A DNA stretch of 64,000 nucleotides, from NCBI RefSeq assembly GCF_002154725.1, contig NZ_MTAW01000104.1, positions 1 to 64,000 of the forward strand. The letters run 5' to 3'. Below the pieces are notes generated by a model, which saw only the letters and a list, made by a program, of their open reading frames with translations, did not search any database and was not told the DNA's origin. Positions 1-7,373 of the stretch are shown here, piece after piece. The stretch's first letter is position 1, and the number at the start of each line of letters is the position of its first letter. Origin of the DNA: Nostoc sp. 106C (GTDB lineage: Bacteria; Cyanobacteriota; Cyanobacteriia; Cyanobacteriales; Nostocaceae). The position numbers were made by a program, and so were the translations under genes.

Positions 1-180
1 GAACCCTTTCGGCAATTGCTCATGGGGGAAACCCCCAAGACCGCATTGCCTCACCTCGCAACGCCAGTTGCTACAACGGAGGGAACCTCCCTCCGGGTTC
101 ACCGCGGGAAACCCGCCTTCAGGGCTGGATTCACCGCAACGCACTGGCTCTCCAACGCACTGGCGCAACTTTCCGCAAAA
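1..180. repeat. GC-rich interspersed repeat block upstream of zur
   Basis: The stretch is made of short GC-rich modules such as GGGGGAAACCCCC, CGGGAAACCCG and CAACGCACTGGC, which recur in other gaps of this window (about 690-1120, 25290-25330, 50340-50420 and 58680-58810). Many are small perfect palindromes. Open frames run through it, but they consist of the repeat modules and have no ribosome site. I read it as non-coding repeat DNA of the kind common between genes in Nostocales. Confidence 0.6.
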
Positions 181-249
181 TCTAAAATCCAAAATTGTAT
201 TAGCTAGTATGACGGCTTTAACCACAGTGGCAAATTTAAACAATTGTCT

Positions 250-654
250 ATGAGAGCCATACGCACCCGCAGTCAGGAGAAGATTTTGAATCTGTTGAAA
301 ACCATCAAGCAAGGAATTTCCGCACAGGAAATTTACGTAGAATTACGTAATCGCAATCAAAATATGGGGTTAGCAACAGTTTATCGCTCCTTGGAAGCCT
401 TAAAATTGGAAGGTATGGTACAAATCAGAACTCTGGCCAATGGTGAAGCCCTTTATAGCCTAGCGCAGCAAGACAGGCACCACCTCACTTGCTTGCAATG
501 TGGTATTTCAATTCCGATTAATCAATGCCCAGTACATAACCTGGAAGACCAGTTGCAAGCCAACCATAAATTTAAAATTTTCTACCACACTCTAGAGTTT
601 TTTGGTTTATGCAACCAATGCCAGATCGATCAGGCTGCTGAAATTAGTCAATAG
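250..654 (+). CDS. zur: Fur-family regulator, zinc-responsive Zur (FurB) type
   Basis: DNA-binding metalloregulator that in cyanobacteria represses zinc-uptake and zinc-sparing genes when zinc is bound. A winged-helix half (about residues 1-80, with the recognition segment GLATVYRSLEALK) is followed by a dimerisation half with HHLTCLQCG and GLCNQC. The two CxxC pairs form the structural zinc site. The long N-terminal extension and the CxxC-free ending I associate with cyanobacterial PerR (FurC) are absent, and so is the His-rich loop of FurA. This favours Zur, although paralogue assignment from motifs alone is not certain. I chose the ATG at 250; a TTG two codons upstream is possible. Neither has a clear ribosome site. 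About 134 residues, normal for the family. It stands alone between repeat blocks. Confidence 0.75.
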   Translation: MRAIRTRSQEKILNLLKTIKQGISAQEIYVELRNRNQNMGLATVYRSLEALKLEGMVQIRTLANGEALYSLAQQDRHHLTCLQCGISIPINQCPVHNLEDQLQANHKFKIFYHTLEFFGLCNQCQIDQAAEISQ

Positions 655-689
655 TCATTTGTCATTGGTTAAGAGGCTTTATTTATTTC

Positions 690-1120
690 TTCCTGATCCA
701 CCTACCCTGCGGGAAGCCACCTTCCGGGTATTTACAAGCCGGGAAACCCTTTCGGCAGTTCCTCCTGGAGAAACCACGCCAGTTCCTACAACGGGGGAAA
801 CCCCGCTACCCTTCGGGAACGCTTTTAGCGAACGGGTTCGTAGTTGCTTCAATTCGGCAAAGCCGCCCAACACACTGCTCACCGCAACAGACTGGCTCTC
901 TAAGATCGGACTGCCGACGCTCCTACGTCACTACCCTACGGGTGACGCTCGTACCTCGCTACCGCTACGCTAACGCCAGTTCACGCCAGTCGCTTCAAGT
1001 CGGCAAAGCCGCCCAACGCGCTGGCTCCTTTATGCCGGGAAACCCGTCCACCGGACTGGCTCACCGCTACGCTAACACCAACGCAGTGGCTCCCCTACCG
1101 CAGCGCTATCTCATATTGTC
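690..1120. repeat. Dense GC-rich palindromic repeat block between zur and the SPFH gene
   Basis: The gap after zur (655-1132) is filled with the same modules seen at the left edge: CGGGAAACCC, GGGGAAACCCC, CTACGGGTGACGC, CGGCAAAGCCGCCCAACGC and CTACGCTAACGCCAGT. Several occur two or three times and fold into small hairpins. Frames on both strands stay open across parts of it, but their translations are repeat-derived (Pro/Thr/Arg rich) and have no start signals. I see no gene here. Confidence 0.65.
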
Positions 1121-1132
1121 CTCTCTTCTAAA

Positions 1133-2110
1133 CTAGACATGCTTATTATTGAAGCCAGGAATTTCCTGACCCTGTGAGACAATAGAGCGTATGCCCTCTA
1201 AGGTTGCAGGAATAGTGCGGGGGTCCATAAACATGACCTTGCTGCTATCGCTTTTACCAATTGTCGCGCCCATATCGATATAACCTAAGGCAACTAGAAC
1301 TTCTATTGCTTGGTGGGCGTCGGGGTTGGTTTTGAGTTTTTGAGCAATAATTTCTGCTGACTCAGCAATAGCCTGTGCTTTAAGAACTTGTTGCTGACGT
1401 TCAGCTTGTGCCTTAAGAACAATCGCTTTTTGTTCAGCTTCGGCCTGCATAATTACGGATTTTTGGCGGGCTTCTGCGTCTAGAATTTGGGCATCAGCTT
1501 TACCTCTAGCACTATTAACAGCTGATTCGCGATCGCCTTCCGACGTTAAAATTGATGCTCGTTTGCGCCGTTCTGCTGACATCTGTAATTCCATTGATTC
1601 CTGCACCGCCTTAGAGGGAATAATATCTCGCAGTTCTACCCGCGTTACTTTCACACCCCAAGGGTCAGTAGCAATGTCCAAATCCCGCAATAGAAGTTCA
1701 TTAATTTGAGAACGGGCGGTAAAGGTTTCATCTAATTCTAGTTGTCCCATTTCCGAGCGGATTTGAGTCAATACCAAATTCACCATTGCCGACTGGAGAT
1801 TTTCTACTTTGTAATAAGCTCTTTCCATATCCATGATCCGCCAGTAAACTACTGCATCAACTGTGATTGAGACGTTGTCACGGGTAATGCACTGTTGTGG
1901 CGGAATATCTAAGACTTTTTCTCGGATAGTTTGTTTATAAACAATCTTATCGAGGAAAGGAGTAACAAAGTTTAGCCCTGGTCCTAGTTTTTTGTTGTAG
2001 CTACCCAATTTTTCCACCAAGGCCTCATCACCTTGATTAATGACTTTCACTGAACCTGCTAAAGCAGAACCTCCAAGTGCTAAAAACACTAGCAAAAAGA
2101 ACTGTTCCAT
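1133..2110 (-). CDS. SPFH/stomatin-prohibitin family membrane protein (paraslipin/QmcA-like)
   Basis: Membrane-anchored scaffold of the stomatin/prohibitin superfamily, thought to organise membrane microdomains or modulate membrane proteases. An N-terminal hydrophobic segment (about residues 2-19) is followed by the SPFH domain (about 20-190, with the stomatin-like stretches [15 protein letters not shown] and [11 protein letters not shown]). After it comes an Ala/Glu/Gln-rich coiled coil (about 190-265, repeats of the A-E-A-Q-K type) and a short conserved tail. 325 residues, usual for cyanobacterial stomatin homologues. It lies 169 bases downstream of an NfeD-like gene on the same strand, the classic SPFH-NfeD pairing. 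The exact role in cyanobacteria is not settled. Confidence 0.88.
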   Translation of the reverse strand: MEQFFLLVFLALGGSALAGSVKVINQGDEALVEKLGSYNKKLGPGLNFVTPFLDKIVYKQTIREKVLDIPPQQCITRDNVSITVDAVVYWRIMDMERAYYKVENLQSAMVNLVLTQIRSEMGQLELDETFTARSQINELLLRDLDIATDPWGVKVTRVELRDIIPSKAVQESMELQMSAERRKRASILTSEGDRESAVNSARGKADAQILDAEARQKSVIMQAEAEQKAIVLKAQAERQQQVLKAQAIAESAEIIAQKLKTNPDAHQAIEVLVALGYIDMGATIGKSDSSKVMFMDPRTIPATLEGIRSIVSQGQEIPGFNNKHV

Positions 2111-2279
2111 TGTGAATCTCCTAAGTTTTTAATATCGAGAGTCAGTGGTAAATGATAAAGATATAGAAGGGAAAGGGATAAGAAAGACAAGGTAGATCAA
2201 TAATTCAAAATCCAAATTTCAGAATTATGATTCGTGAGTCTTGCCTATTGCTTTTTCACCCTTGAGCCTTGACTTATAC

Positions 2280-2714
2280 CTAAGAATGCAAAAGGTTTTC
2301 TGGCATCACAATCAAGGTGGTGCCTTCTCTGCGAACGATATAAACTCTTTGATGGGGTGCGACGCTGAGTTTGTCATCATCACATCTTGCTTGCCAAGAA
2401 TTTCCTTCGTATAGCACCCGCCCTGTTTTCCCAACAGGAATTTCTGTTAAAGTTTCAGCTGTAATTGCATTTTGGATTTTCGAGTTGCGTCGTCGCGGTT
2501 GTGAAAATCTGCGGGAACCCACAACTAGTAATGAGGAAAGCAACAGCCACACTAAAACTTGCAGCCATACACTCCGCAGAACGAATTGAGACAGTAGCGC
2601 CACTATAAAAGCGCTAATTCCCATCATGAAAGCGACAAAAGCAGACGGCAAGAACAGTTCCATGAAACATAAAACTGCTCCTGCCAAGAGCCAGATTACG
2701 GTATAACTTGGCAT
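2280..2714 (-). CDS. NfeD-like membrane protein, partner of the SPFH protein
   Basis: Small membrane protein of the short NfeD class (144 residues, without the ClpP-like protease part of long NfeD). Hydrophobic helices occupy about residues 1-65, including the segment VIWLLAGAVLCFMELFLPSAFVA cut by charged residues. The C-terminal soluble part (about 90-144) contains GKTGRVLYEGNSWQARC, the start of the OB-fold typical of NfeD. NfeD proteins are generally encoded next to an SPFH protein and interact with it; here the SPFH gene follows directly, so co-transcription is likely. The ATG at 2714 gives a full-length product. Confidence 0.85.
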   Translation of the reverse strand: MPSYTVIWLLAGAVLCFMELFLPSAFVAFMMGISAFIVALLSQFVLRSVWLQVLVWLLLSSLLVVGSRRFSQPRRRNSKIQNAITAETLTEIPVGKTGRVLYEGNSWQARCDDDKLSVAPHQRVYIVRREGTTLIVMPENLLHS

Positions 2715-2923
2715 AGCGCCATCCTAGACACTACATTTATGTAAATCTCTTTCTCCTAACTAGATCCACCTATAGGCTGGCTGTTTACGGAAAGCCAATT
2801 ATGGTAGTTTAACCATCAATTTTGATTAACTTCAGTAACAACTTGTAGCTAGAGGTACACGAATCCAGTCTATTCTAGCCTTCAAGTATTTGACAGCTAT
2901 ATTTAATTGAAATTCACGAGTTT

Positions 2924-4843
2924 ATGATTTCTACTCAACAGAGAATTTATTGCATCAATCCAGACTGTACAAACCCAATTAATTCCTTAGGGAGTCGTGT
3001 TTGTGCCAATTGTCAAACTTCTTTAGTTCATCGCTATCTGTGGGCAACTGGCTCATCAGCAGCGAAAATTGCACCAGGAACAACGGTGGCAAATAGATAT
3101 GAGGTAATTAGGCATCAAATTTGGTTGGATACACAACCTGGGTTACTACCTGACATACCTGAAGAATTACCAAAGGAAGTGATTCCTTATTTACGCTTGT
3201 ATTATGAGCGATTGCACTTGCCTCAAGCTTATGGGTATGTTCGCTCTTTTGAGGGAAGTAGCGATGATATTCTCTTGCTGGAAAACGTACCGATCGCAGA
3301 AACTGGAAATATCTACCCAGCGATCGCTAATGCCTGGGAACAAGCAACAGCGGTTAGACAGGTTTACTGGCTATGGCAGATTCTCCAACTTTGGCAACCT
3401 TTATTAGAACAGGGAGTTGCTAGCAGTTTACTCATGTTGAACAACCTGCGGGTGCAAGGTTGGTGTGTGCGTCTGTTGGAACTTCACCAGACAACAGAAA
3501 GCTTACCTAGTTTGCAAGATTTAGGGGAATCTTGGCAGCCTTTGGTAGCATCTGCCAAAGCACCGATAGCCCAAAGGTTACAGAATATAGTCAAACAGAT
3601 GTGCACAACTAAAGTTGAGTTTGAGGCAATTTCAGATCAACTCAATGACTTGTTACTTTCATCTGCGGCAGAATTGCCATTAAATCTGGAAGTAGCAGGC
3701 GTAACCGATACTGGGACGGTAATGACGCGAAATGAAGACGCTTGCTTCCCTGCTAACTCTGATGACCTAAAAGACTCACTAGTACGAAACTTATCGATTG
3801 TTTGCGATGGTATTGGTGGACATCAAGGCGGTGAAGTAGCTAGTCAATTAGCAGTACAGTCGATAAAATTGCAGATCCGTGCCTTATTTGCAGAGTTAGC
3901 AGAACAAACGGAACTGATAACGCCAGATTTGTGGCAAGAACAACTAGAAGCTAGCTTGCGGGTAGTAAATAACGTGATTTGTGCCAGTAATGACGCACAA
4001 AATCGCCAAGGTAGAGAACGTATGGCTACAACTCTGGTGATGGCATTACAAGTGCCACAACGAGTGCAGGCAAACTCTGCTAAAGGATCGGCAACTACCC
4101 ATGAACTTTACCTGGCTAGTGTCGGTGATAGCCGTGCTTATTGGATTACTCGTAATTATTGTCAGCTACTGACAGTAGATGATGATGTAGCGGCGCGGGA
4201 AGTTCGCTATGCCCGCAATTTCTATCGTCAAGCCCTGATGCGACCAGATGCAACTGCACTAACTCAAGCATTGGGAACAAGAGATGCAGAGTCTTTGCGG
4301 ATTGGCATCAGGCGGTTCATTTTAGAAGAAGATGGCATATTGTTGCTGTGTTCCGATGGCTTAAGCGACAATAACTGGGTGGAGCAATCATGGCAGAATT
4401 ACGCACTTGCCGCGTTAAATAGACAACTGGATATAGAAGATGCGGTGCAACGTTGGATTAAATTTGCGAATCAGAAAAATGGTCATGATAATACATCGCT
4501 GGTTATGACCCTGTGCAACGTTTCGCGAGAATACTTTGTCTCCTTAACTTATGCACAGCCGCAAGTAGAAATTATCGCAGCGGAAAAAACAGAAGATTTC
4601 TCCTTAGCAGAAAGTAGTGTGCCATTATTACTAGATTTAGACATTACAGAAGAACCTACCCCAACTGAGGTCAAACAACCAAGCCGAGGTAGATCTCTAG
4701 TGCTGCTTGGAGGATTATTATTGCTTTTGGGTGGTACAACTTTGGGATTATTGGTTTGGTGGCAACTTCAGCCGCAAACATTCCAGCAACTGTGTCGCCA
4801 ATTTCCACCAGGATTGCAGCAGCTGTGTTCGCAGCAAAAGTAA
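2924..4843 (+). CDS. PP2C-type protein phosphatase with N-terminal zinc ribbon, kinase-like linker and C-terminal membrane anchor
   Basis: Metal-dependent Ser/Thr phosphatase (PPM/PP2C). Residues 10-30 hold a C-x4-C-x11-C-x2-C zinc ribbon like the one that opens many cyanobacterial Ser/Thr kinases. It is followed by NRYEVI, where a kinase domain would begin, but residues about 60-250 lack a glycine loop, catalytic HRD and DFG. The phosphatase starts near 260 and keeps its metal ligands: TRNEDACF (about 268), CDGIGGHQGG (about 293), GDSRAY (about 401), SDGLSD (about 476) and GHDNTS (about 520). One hydrophobic helix (about 590-613) anchors the C-terminus, leaving about 25 residues beyond it. 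It probably reverses kinase signalling at a membrane. Length 639 residues, much longer than a bare PP2C. No operon partner. Confidence 0.88.
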   Translation: MISTQQRIYCINPDCTNPINSLGSRVCANCQTSLVHRYLWATGSSAAKIAPGTTVANRYEVIRHQIWLDTQPGLLPDIPEELPKEVIPYLRLYYERLHLPQAYGYVRSFEGSSDDILLLENVPIAETGNIYPAIANAWEQATAVRQVYWLWQILQLWQPLLEQGVASSLLMLNNLRVQGWCVRLLELHQTTESLPSLQDLGESWQPLVASAKAPIAQRLQNIVKQMCTTKVEFEAISDQLNDLLLSSAAELPLNLEVAGVTDTGTVMTRNEDACFPANSDDLKDSLVRNLSIVCDGIGGHQGGEVASQLAVQSIKLQIRALFAELAEQTELITPDLWQEQLEASLRVVNNVICASNDAQNRQGRERMATTLVMALQVPQRVQANSAKGSATTHELYLASVGDSRAYWITRNYCQLLTVDDDVAAREVRYARNFYRQALMRPDATALTQALGTRDAESLRIGIRRFILEEDGILLLCSDGLSDNNWVEQSWQNYALAALNRQLDIEDAVQRWIKFANQKNGHDNTSLVMTLCNVSREYFVSLTYAQPQVEIIAAEKTEDFSLAESSVPLLLDLDITEEPTPTEVKQPSRGRSLVLLGGLLLLLGGTTLGLLVWWQLQPQTFQQLCRQFPPGLQQLCSQQK

Positions 4844-4949
4844 CTAGTTCGATTTTGCTCAGTCGCAACTCTAACGACTCATTTTTGCGGCTTAATCAGC
4901 AATTCTAGTCGCCATAGTATCTGGAAATAGAATATCTATCTTGTTGTAG

Positions 4950-5285
4950 AATTAAACTTGGCGTTAAAGCGCCCATTCAGAGCTAAAGCGGGTTTTCCTT
5001 GCCCGTGAGGCCGCTCATCCTCAACAAAAGCGCCTCTGAGACACCCATGAGAGTGGACAAGTGCACTAAGGAGGCAATGAAGGTGTGAATTTCTCACCCA
5101 CCAGATGCCACCTAAGTAATCCCTGTTTTTAGCAAGCTCATTGTGAGAGTTTGTATAACTGTGGGAGGATGAAAAGTTAACTAAAAATAAAACGATTAGA
5201 CCTCTTGCTAAAGCACTAGGCGACTATTATTTAATGTCGCTCATTGACCAACAACAAAGCCTGCATGGGCAGGCTTTGTTCGTAT
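4950..5285 (+). ncRNA. Candidate structured RNA between the PP2C gene and ftrV
   Basis: This 593-base gap lacks a convincing gene. It holds a run of hairpins: GGCG/CGCC at 4960-4973, CGGG/CCCG at 4989-5005, GAGGC-GCT/AGC-GCCTC at 5007-5036 and GGTG/CACC near 5080-5096. It ends in an 11-base-pair perfect hairpin at 5254-5279. The order suggests a small RNA or a long structured leader of ftrV. I do not recognise it as tmRNA, RNase P RNA, SRP RNA or a known riboswitch; 6S RNA cannot be excluded. Strand is assumed from the direction of the neighbours. Confidence 0.3.
5254..5279 (+). terminator. Strong GC-containing hairpin, possible terminator
   Basis: ACAAAGCCTGC and GCAGGCTTTGT pair perfectly around a four-base loop. 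The following bases (TCGTATAG) are a poor U-tract, so this may be a terminator of an upstream RNA with weak activity, or an RNA-stabilising 3' end. It lies 150-180 bases before ftrV. Confidence 0.45.
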
Positions 5286-5436
5286 AGCAGTTACGGATGC
5301 ATTCAACAGCCAGTCTGTACATATGAGATGCGAAGCGTGACTGTTGCAAGCAGTCTATTTTTCAAAAAAGCAAGTTCAATGAGGGATGGCTGTGGAGATT
5401 GTTGTGGAAAAGGAAAAGCTAGGTGTAAATGTTGTT

Positions 5437-5658
5437 ATGAAAGTTGGCGATCGCGTTCGTGTTAAAGATTCGGTAGTAGTTTACCATCATCCTGAACATC
5501 GCGGTCAGGCTTTTGATCTCAAAGGCTCAGAAGGCGAAGTCGTGGCTATTGCCACTCAATGGCAAGGTAGACCTGTGAGTGCTAATCTGCCATTCTTAGT
5601 CCAGTTTAGTAAAAAATTTAAAGCCCATCTCCGTGACAATGAGTTAGAAATCATCTAA
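5437..5658 (+). CDS. ftrV: Ferredoxin-thioredoxin reductase variable (alpha) chain
   Basis: Non-catalytic subunit that stabilises the heart-shaped FTR heterodimer, which passes electrons from photosystem-I-reduced ferredoxin to thioredoxins. The 73-residue product has the family signature throughout: VGDRVRVKDSVVVYHHPEH near the N-terminus, then GQAFDLKGSEGEVV and FLVQFSKKFKAHLRDNELE. It has the expected small SH3-like barrel length and no cysteines. I chose the ATG at 5437 because it gives the usual start MKVGDRV. An in-frame ATG at 5386 would add 17 residues that the family does not normally have, and its GAGG lies too close to the start. The catalytic ftrC is not in the window. Confidence 0.88.
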   Translation: MKVGDRVRVKDSVVVYHHPEHRGQAFDLKGSEGEVVAIATQWQGRPVSANLPFLVQFSKKFKAHLRDNELEII

Positions 5659-5663
5659 ATATT

Positions 5664-5885
5664 TTAAGAGCGGCGAAACCAGCGCAGAATATTCAGTTCG
5701 CCGCGCATTTTTTCTAGCTCTTGACGGTGGCGTATTGCTGTTGTGTAGTACCACTCACAATGTTGCCGAAATTCTGAGCGCACCCTAACTTCATGATAAA
5801 ACTGGTGGGTTGTTTGGTAACTGGCAAAGCCTTCTTCAACTTCGCTGGGAGTTGCAGGGATAATATAAGGTAAATTTTTAGACAT
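5664..5885 (-). CDS. Small conserved cyanobacterial protein of unknown function
   Basis: A 73-residue, charged and aromatic protein (MSKNLPYIIPATPSEVEEGF...). It is predicted soluble and mostly helical, with a basic, Arg-rich C-terminus (HRQELEKMRGELNILRWFRRS). It has no cysteine pair, membrane helix or catalytic motif that I can name. It converges tail-to-tail with ftrV, with stops five bases apart, so the two genes may share a termination region. The composition and codon use are like the neighbours, which supports a real gene; a second frame across the same bases lacks these properties. Function unknown. Confidence 0.6.
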   Translation of the reverse strand: MSKNLPYIIPATPSEVEEGFASYQTTHQFYHEVRVRSEFRQHCEWYYTTAIRHRQELEKMRGELNILRWFRRS

Positions 5886-5989
5886 AATGTCAGGGAGTGC
5901 TGAGTCCTGAGAAATTTAAAAATCAAAACTCTGTGACTACTGAAATTATAGCGATTGAAAATTAAAGTTCTAAAACTAAGAGCACTTTG

Positions 5990-6781
5990 TTATAGCCAAC
6001 CACGCAAGCTATAAATAAAAAGACCAAGGTACTCTTTTAAAGCGCTAGTAAACTGGTCTAATTTGTCGCTATCAGGTAATAAATTCAATATGGCGGCTTT
6101 CGGACTGCTGCCAAGCTCTTGCATTTCGCCTTGGCTGACAAGAAAATCAGTAGGGGCGGGAATAGCTTCAATTCCTTGACGCTGAAAAATTTTGAGCGAT
6201 CGCGGCATATGCATTGCCGAAGTCACCAACAATACGCGGCGAATGTTACGAGACTGTAAAATTTTATTGACATTTACGGCATTTTGATAGGTGTTGAAAG
6301 AATCAGGTTCTTGGACAATCGCCTCAGAGGGTATACCAATAGAGGTGAGAATATCTGCCATATCTGCCGACTCTGGGGCACCACGTCCACGCCAATCGAT
6401 TCTACCGCCACTCAGGATAATTAGAGGTGCTTTTTGTTGGCGATAGAGTTGAGCGCCATAAATTACGCGATCGCCTTGTTCGCTTAAATCGGCACTCGGT
6501 CGAGGCCAAAAAGCTGATTTAGTAGCACCACCCAAAACTACAATGGCTTCTGCATTAGGTATTTGGCTAGTTGCAGTATTTTGCCATTCTAGCGATCGCA
6601 CCAGCCAGTGAGAAACCCAAGCATTACTGCAAAATAGCAATAAAATTAGCGCTACAGCTATTGCAACTGCTGCCGTGCGCGGTCGTTTCCATAAAGTTAT
6701 CAATGCCACTACCAAACAGATAGAGGCTAATCCCAACGGGTAAAAAAACAGCGGGAGTAACTTAGAAAGATATAAAAACAT
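5990..6781 (-). CDS. YdcF/SanA-like DUF218 membrane protein
   Basis: Member of the DUF218 (YdcF/ElyC/SanA) family, linked in other bacteria to envelope and peptidoglycan or undecaprenyl carrier metabolism. Two N-terminal hydrophobic helices (about residues 1-60) precede the Rossmann-like DUF218 domain. In it I see AIVVLGGA, then YRQQKAPLIILSGG, a long middle with SADMA and EPDSFNTYQNAVN, and VLLVTSAMHMPRSLKIFQRQG near the end, all typical blocks. I chose the ATG at 6781 (MFLYLSKLLP); a TTG at 6817 would add 12 residues over heptamer-repeat DNA. 263 residues. Substrate unknown. Confidence 0.82.
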   Translation of the reverse strand: MFLYLSKLLPLFFYPLGLASICLVVALITLWKRPRTAAVAIAVALILLLFCSNAWVSHWLVRSLEWQNTATSQIPNAEAIVVLGGATKSAFWPRPSADLSEQGDRVIYGAQLYRQQKAPLIILSGGRIDWRGRGAPESADMADILTSIGIPSEAIVQEPDSFNTYQNAVNVNKILQSRNIRRVLLVTSAMHMPRSLKIFQRQGIEAIPAPTDFLVSQGEMQELGSSPKAAILNLLPDSDKLDQFTSALKEYLGLFIYSLRGWL

Positions 6782-6814
6782 ACTGAGGATTAGGGACAAA
6801 CAGGACAAGGTAGA

Positions 6815-6846
6815 CAAATGACCCTTGACCCTTGACTCTTGACCTA
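6815..6846. repeat. Degenerate heptamer tandem repeat (TTGACCC-type)
   Basis: The sequence between the YdcF gene and its downstream neighbour reads as consecutive seven-base units (ATGACCC, TTGACCC, TTGACTC, TTGACCT). This is the pattern of Nostocales short tandemly repeated repetitive sequences. Confidence 0.55.
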
Positions 6847-6856
6847 TTGCCTAATT

Positions 6857-7357
6857 TTACCGTTGCCAAAATCTAAAATTGATACCTCCAGTTGTACGGC
6901 GGAAACGCCGAGTTGTTTTTCTTCTTCGCTTGATGGTGTTTCTGTCACTAGATTTTTCTCCTTCAGTCTCTTCTGTGGGTTCAAGTGGCAACTGAGTTCT
7001 AGCTTCTTCCTTACTTCCCCACCAAGCGATCATCCAGCCTCCACCTAAAGCACCTAGTGCCCCTAATAAAATACTCATGGGTGCTGGATAGCCTAACCAA
7101 CTAAAGCCGATCAAGAACAATAACCAATATTTCAATGCTGCATCGATGCCATCAGAAGAGGCTACAGACTGGGGCTGGGCATTACTCTTGCTGGCTGCGG
7201 TGATCCAACCTAAGGTGAAGCCGCCCATGATACCAAGGAAGATGCTCAGGGCTAGTGAGGACCCTGTCATGGACAATACAAGGGTTAAAATTAACCCAAA
7301 TATCAGTTGCGATAGGAAGTTTGGCGAAAAATTTAAAAAGTCTTTTTTTTGTGCCAT
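6857..7357 (-). CDS. Hypothetical membrane protein
   Basis: A 166-residue protein with four hydrophobic segments in the first 115 residues (for example LIFGLILTLVLSM, LSIFLGIMGGFTLGWI, YWLLFLIGFSWLGY and MSILLGALGALGGGWMIAWW). Two of them are Gly-rich hairpins. The highly basic tail is cytosolic-looking (KRRRKTTRRFRRTTGG). The pattern is a small integral membrane protein; I do not recognise a named family. It lies between YdcF and the APH/kinase fusion on the same strand, 16 bases after the latter's stop-side neighbour, so co-transcription with that upstream gene is plausible. Confidence 0.65.
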   Translation of the reverse strand: MAQKKDFLNFSPNFLSQLIFGLILTLVLSMTGSSLALSIFLGIMGGFTLGWITAASKSNAQPQSVASSDGIDAALKYWLLFLIGFSWLGYPAPMSILLGALGALGGGWMIAWWGSKEEARTQLPLEPTEETEGEKSSDRNTIKRRRKTTRRFRRTTGGINFRFWQR

Positions 7358-7373
7358 GAGGTAAACAAGGCTA

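Noticed and set aside
250-654. Assignment of the Fur-family gene as PerR or iron Fur
   Set aside because: Two CxxC pairs, a short N-terminus and absence of the His-rich Fur loop fit Zur better.
4950-5285. Structured gap considered as tmRNA, 6S, RNase P or SRP RNA
   Set aside because: No tag peptide frame, no SRP or RNase P core sequence. 6S RNA cannot be judged by eye, so it is left as an unassigned candidate.
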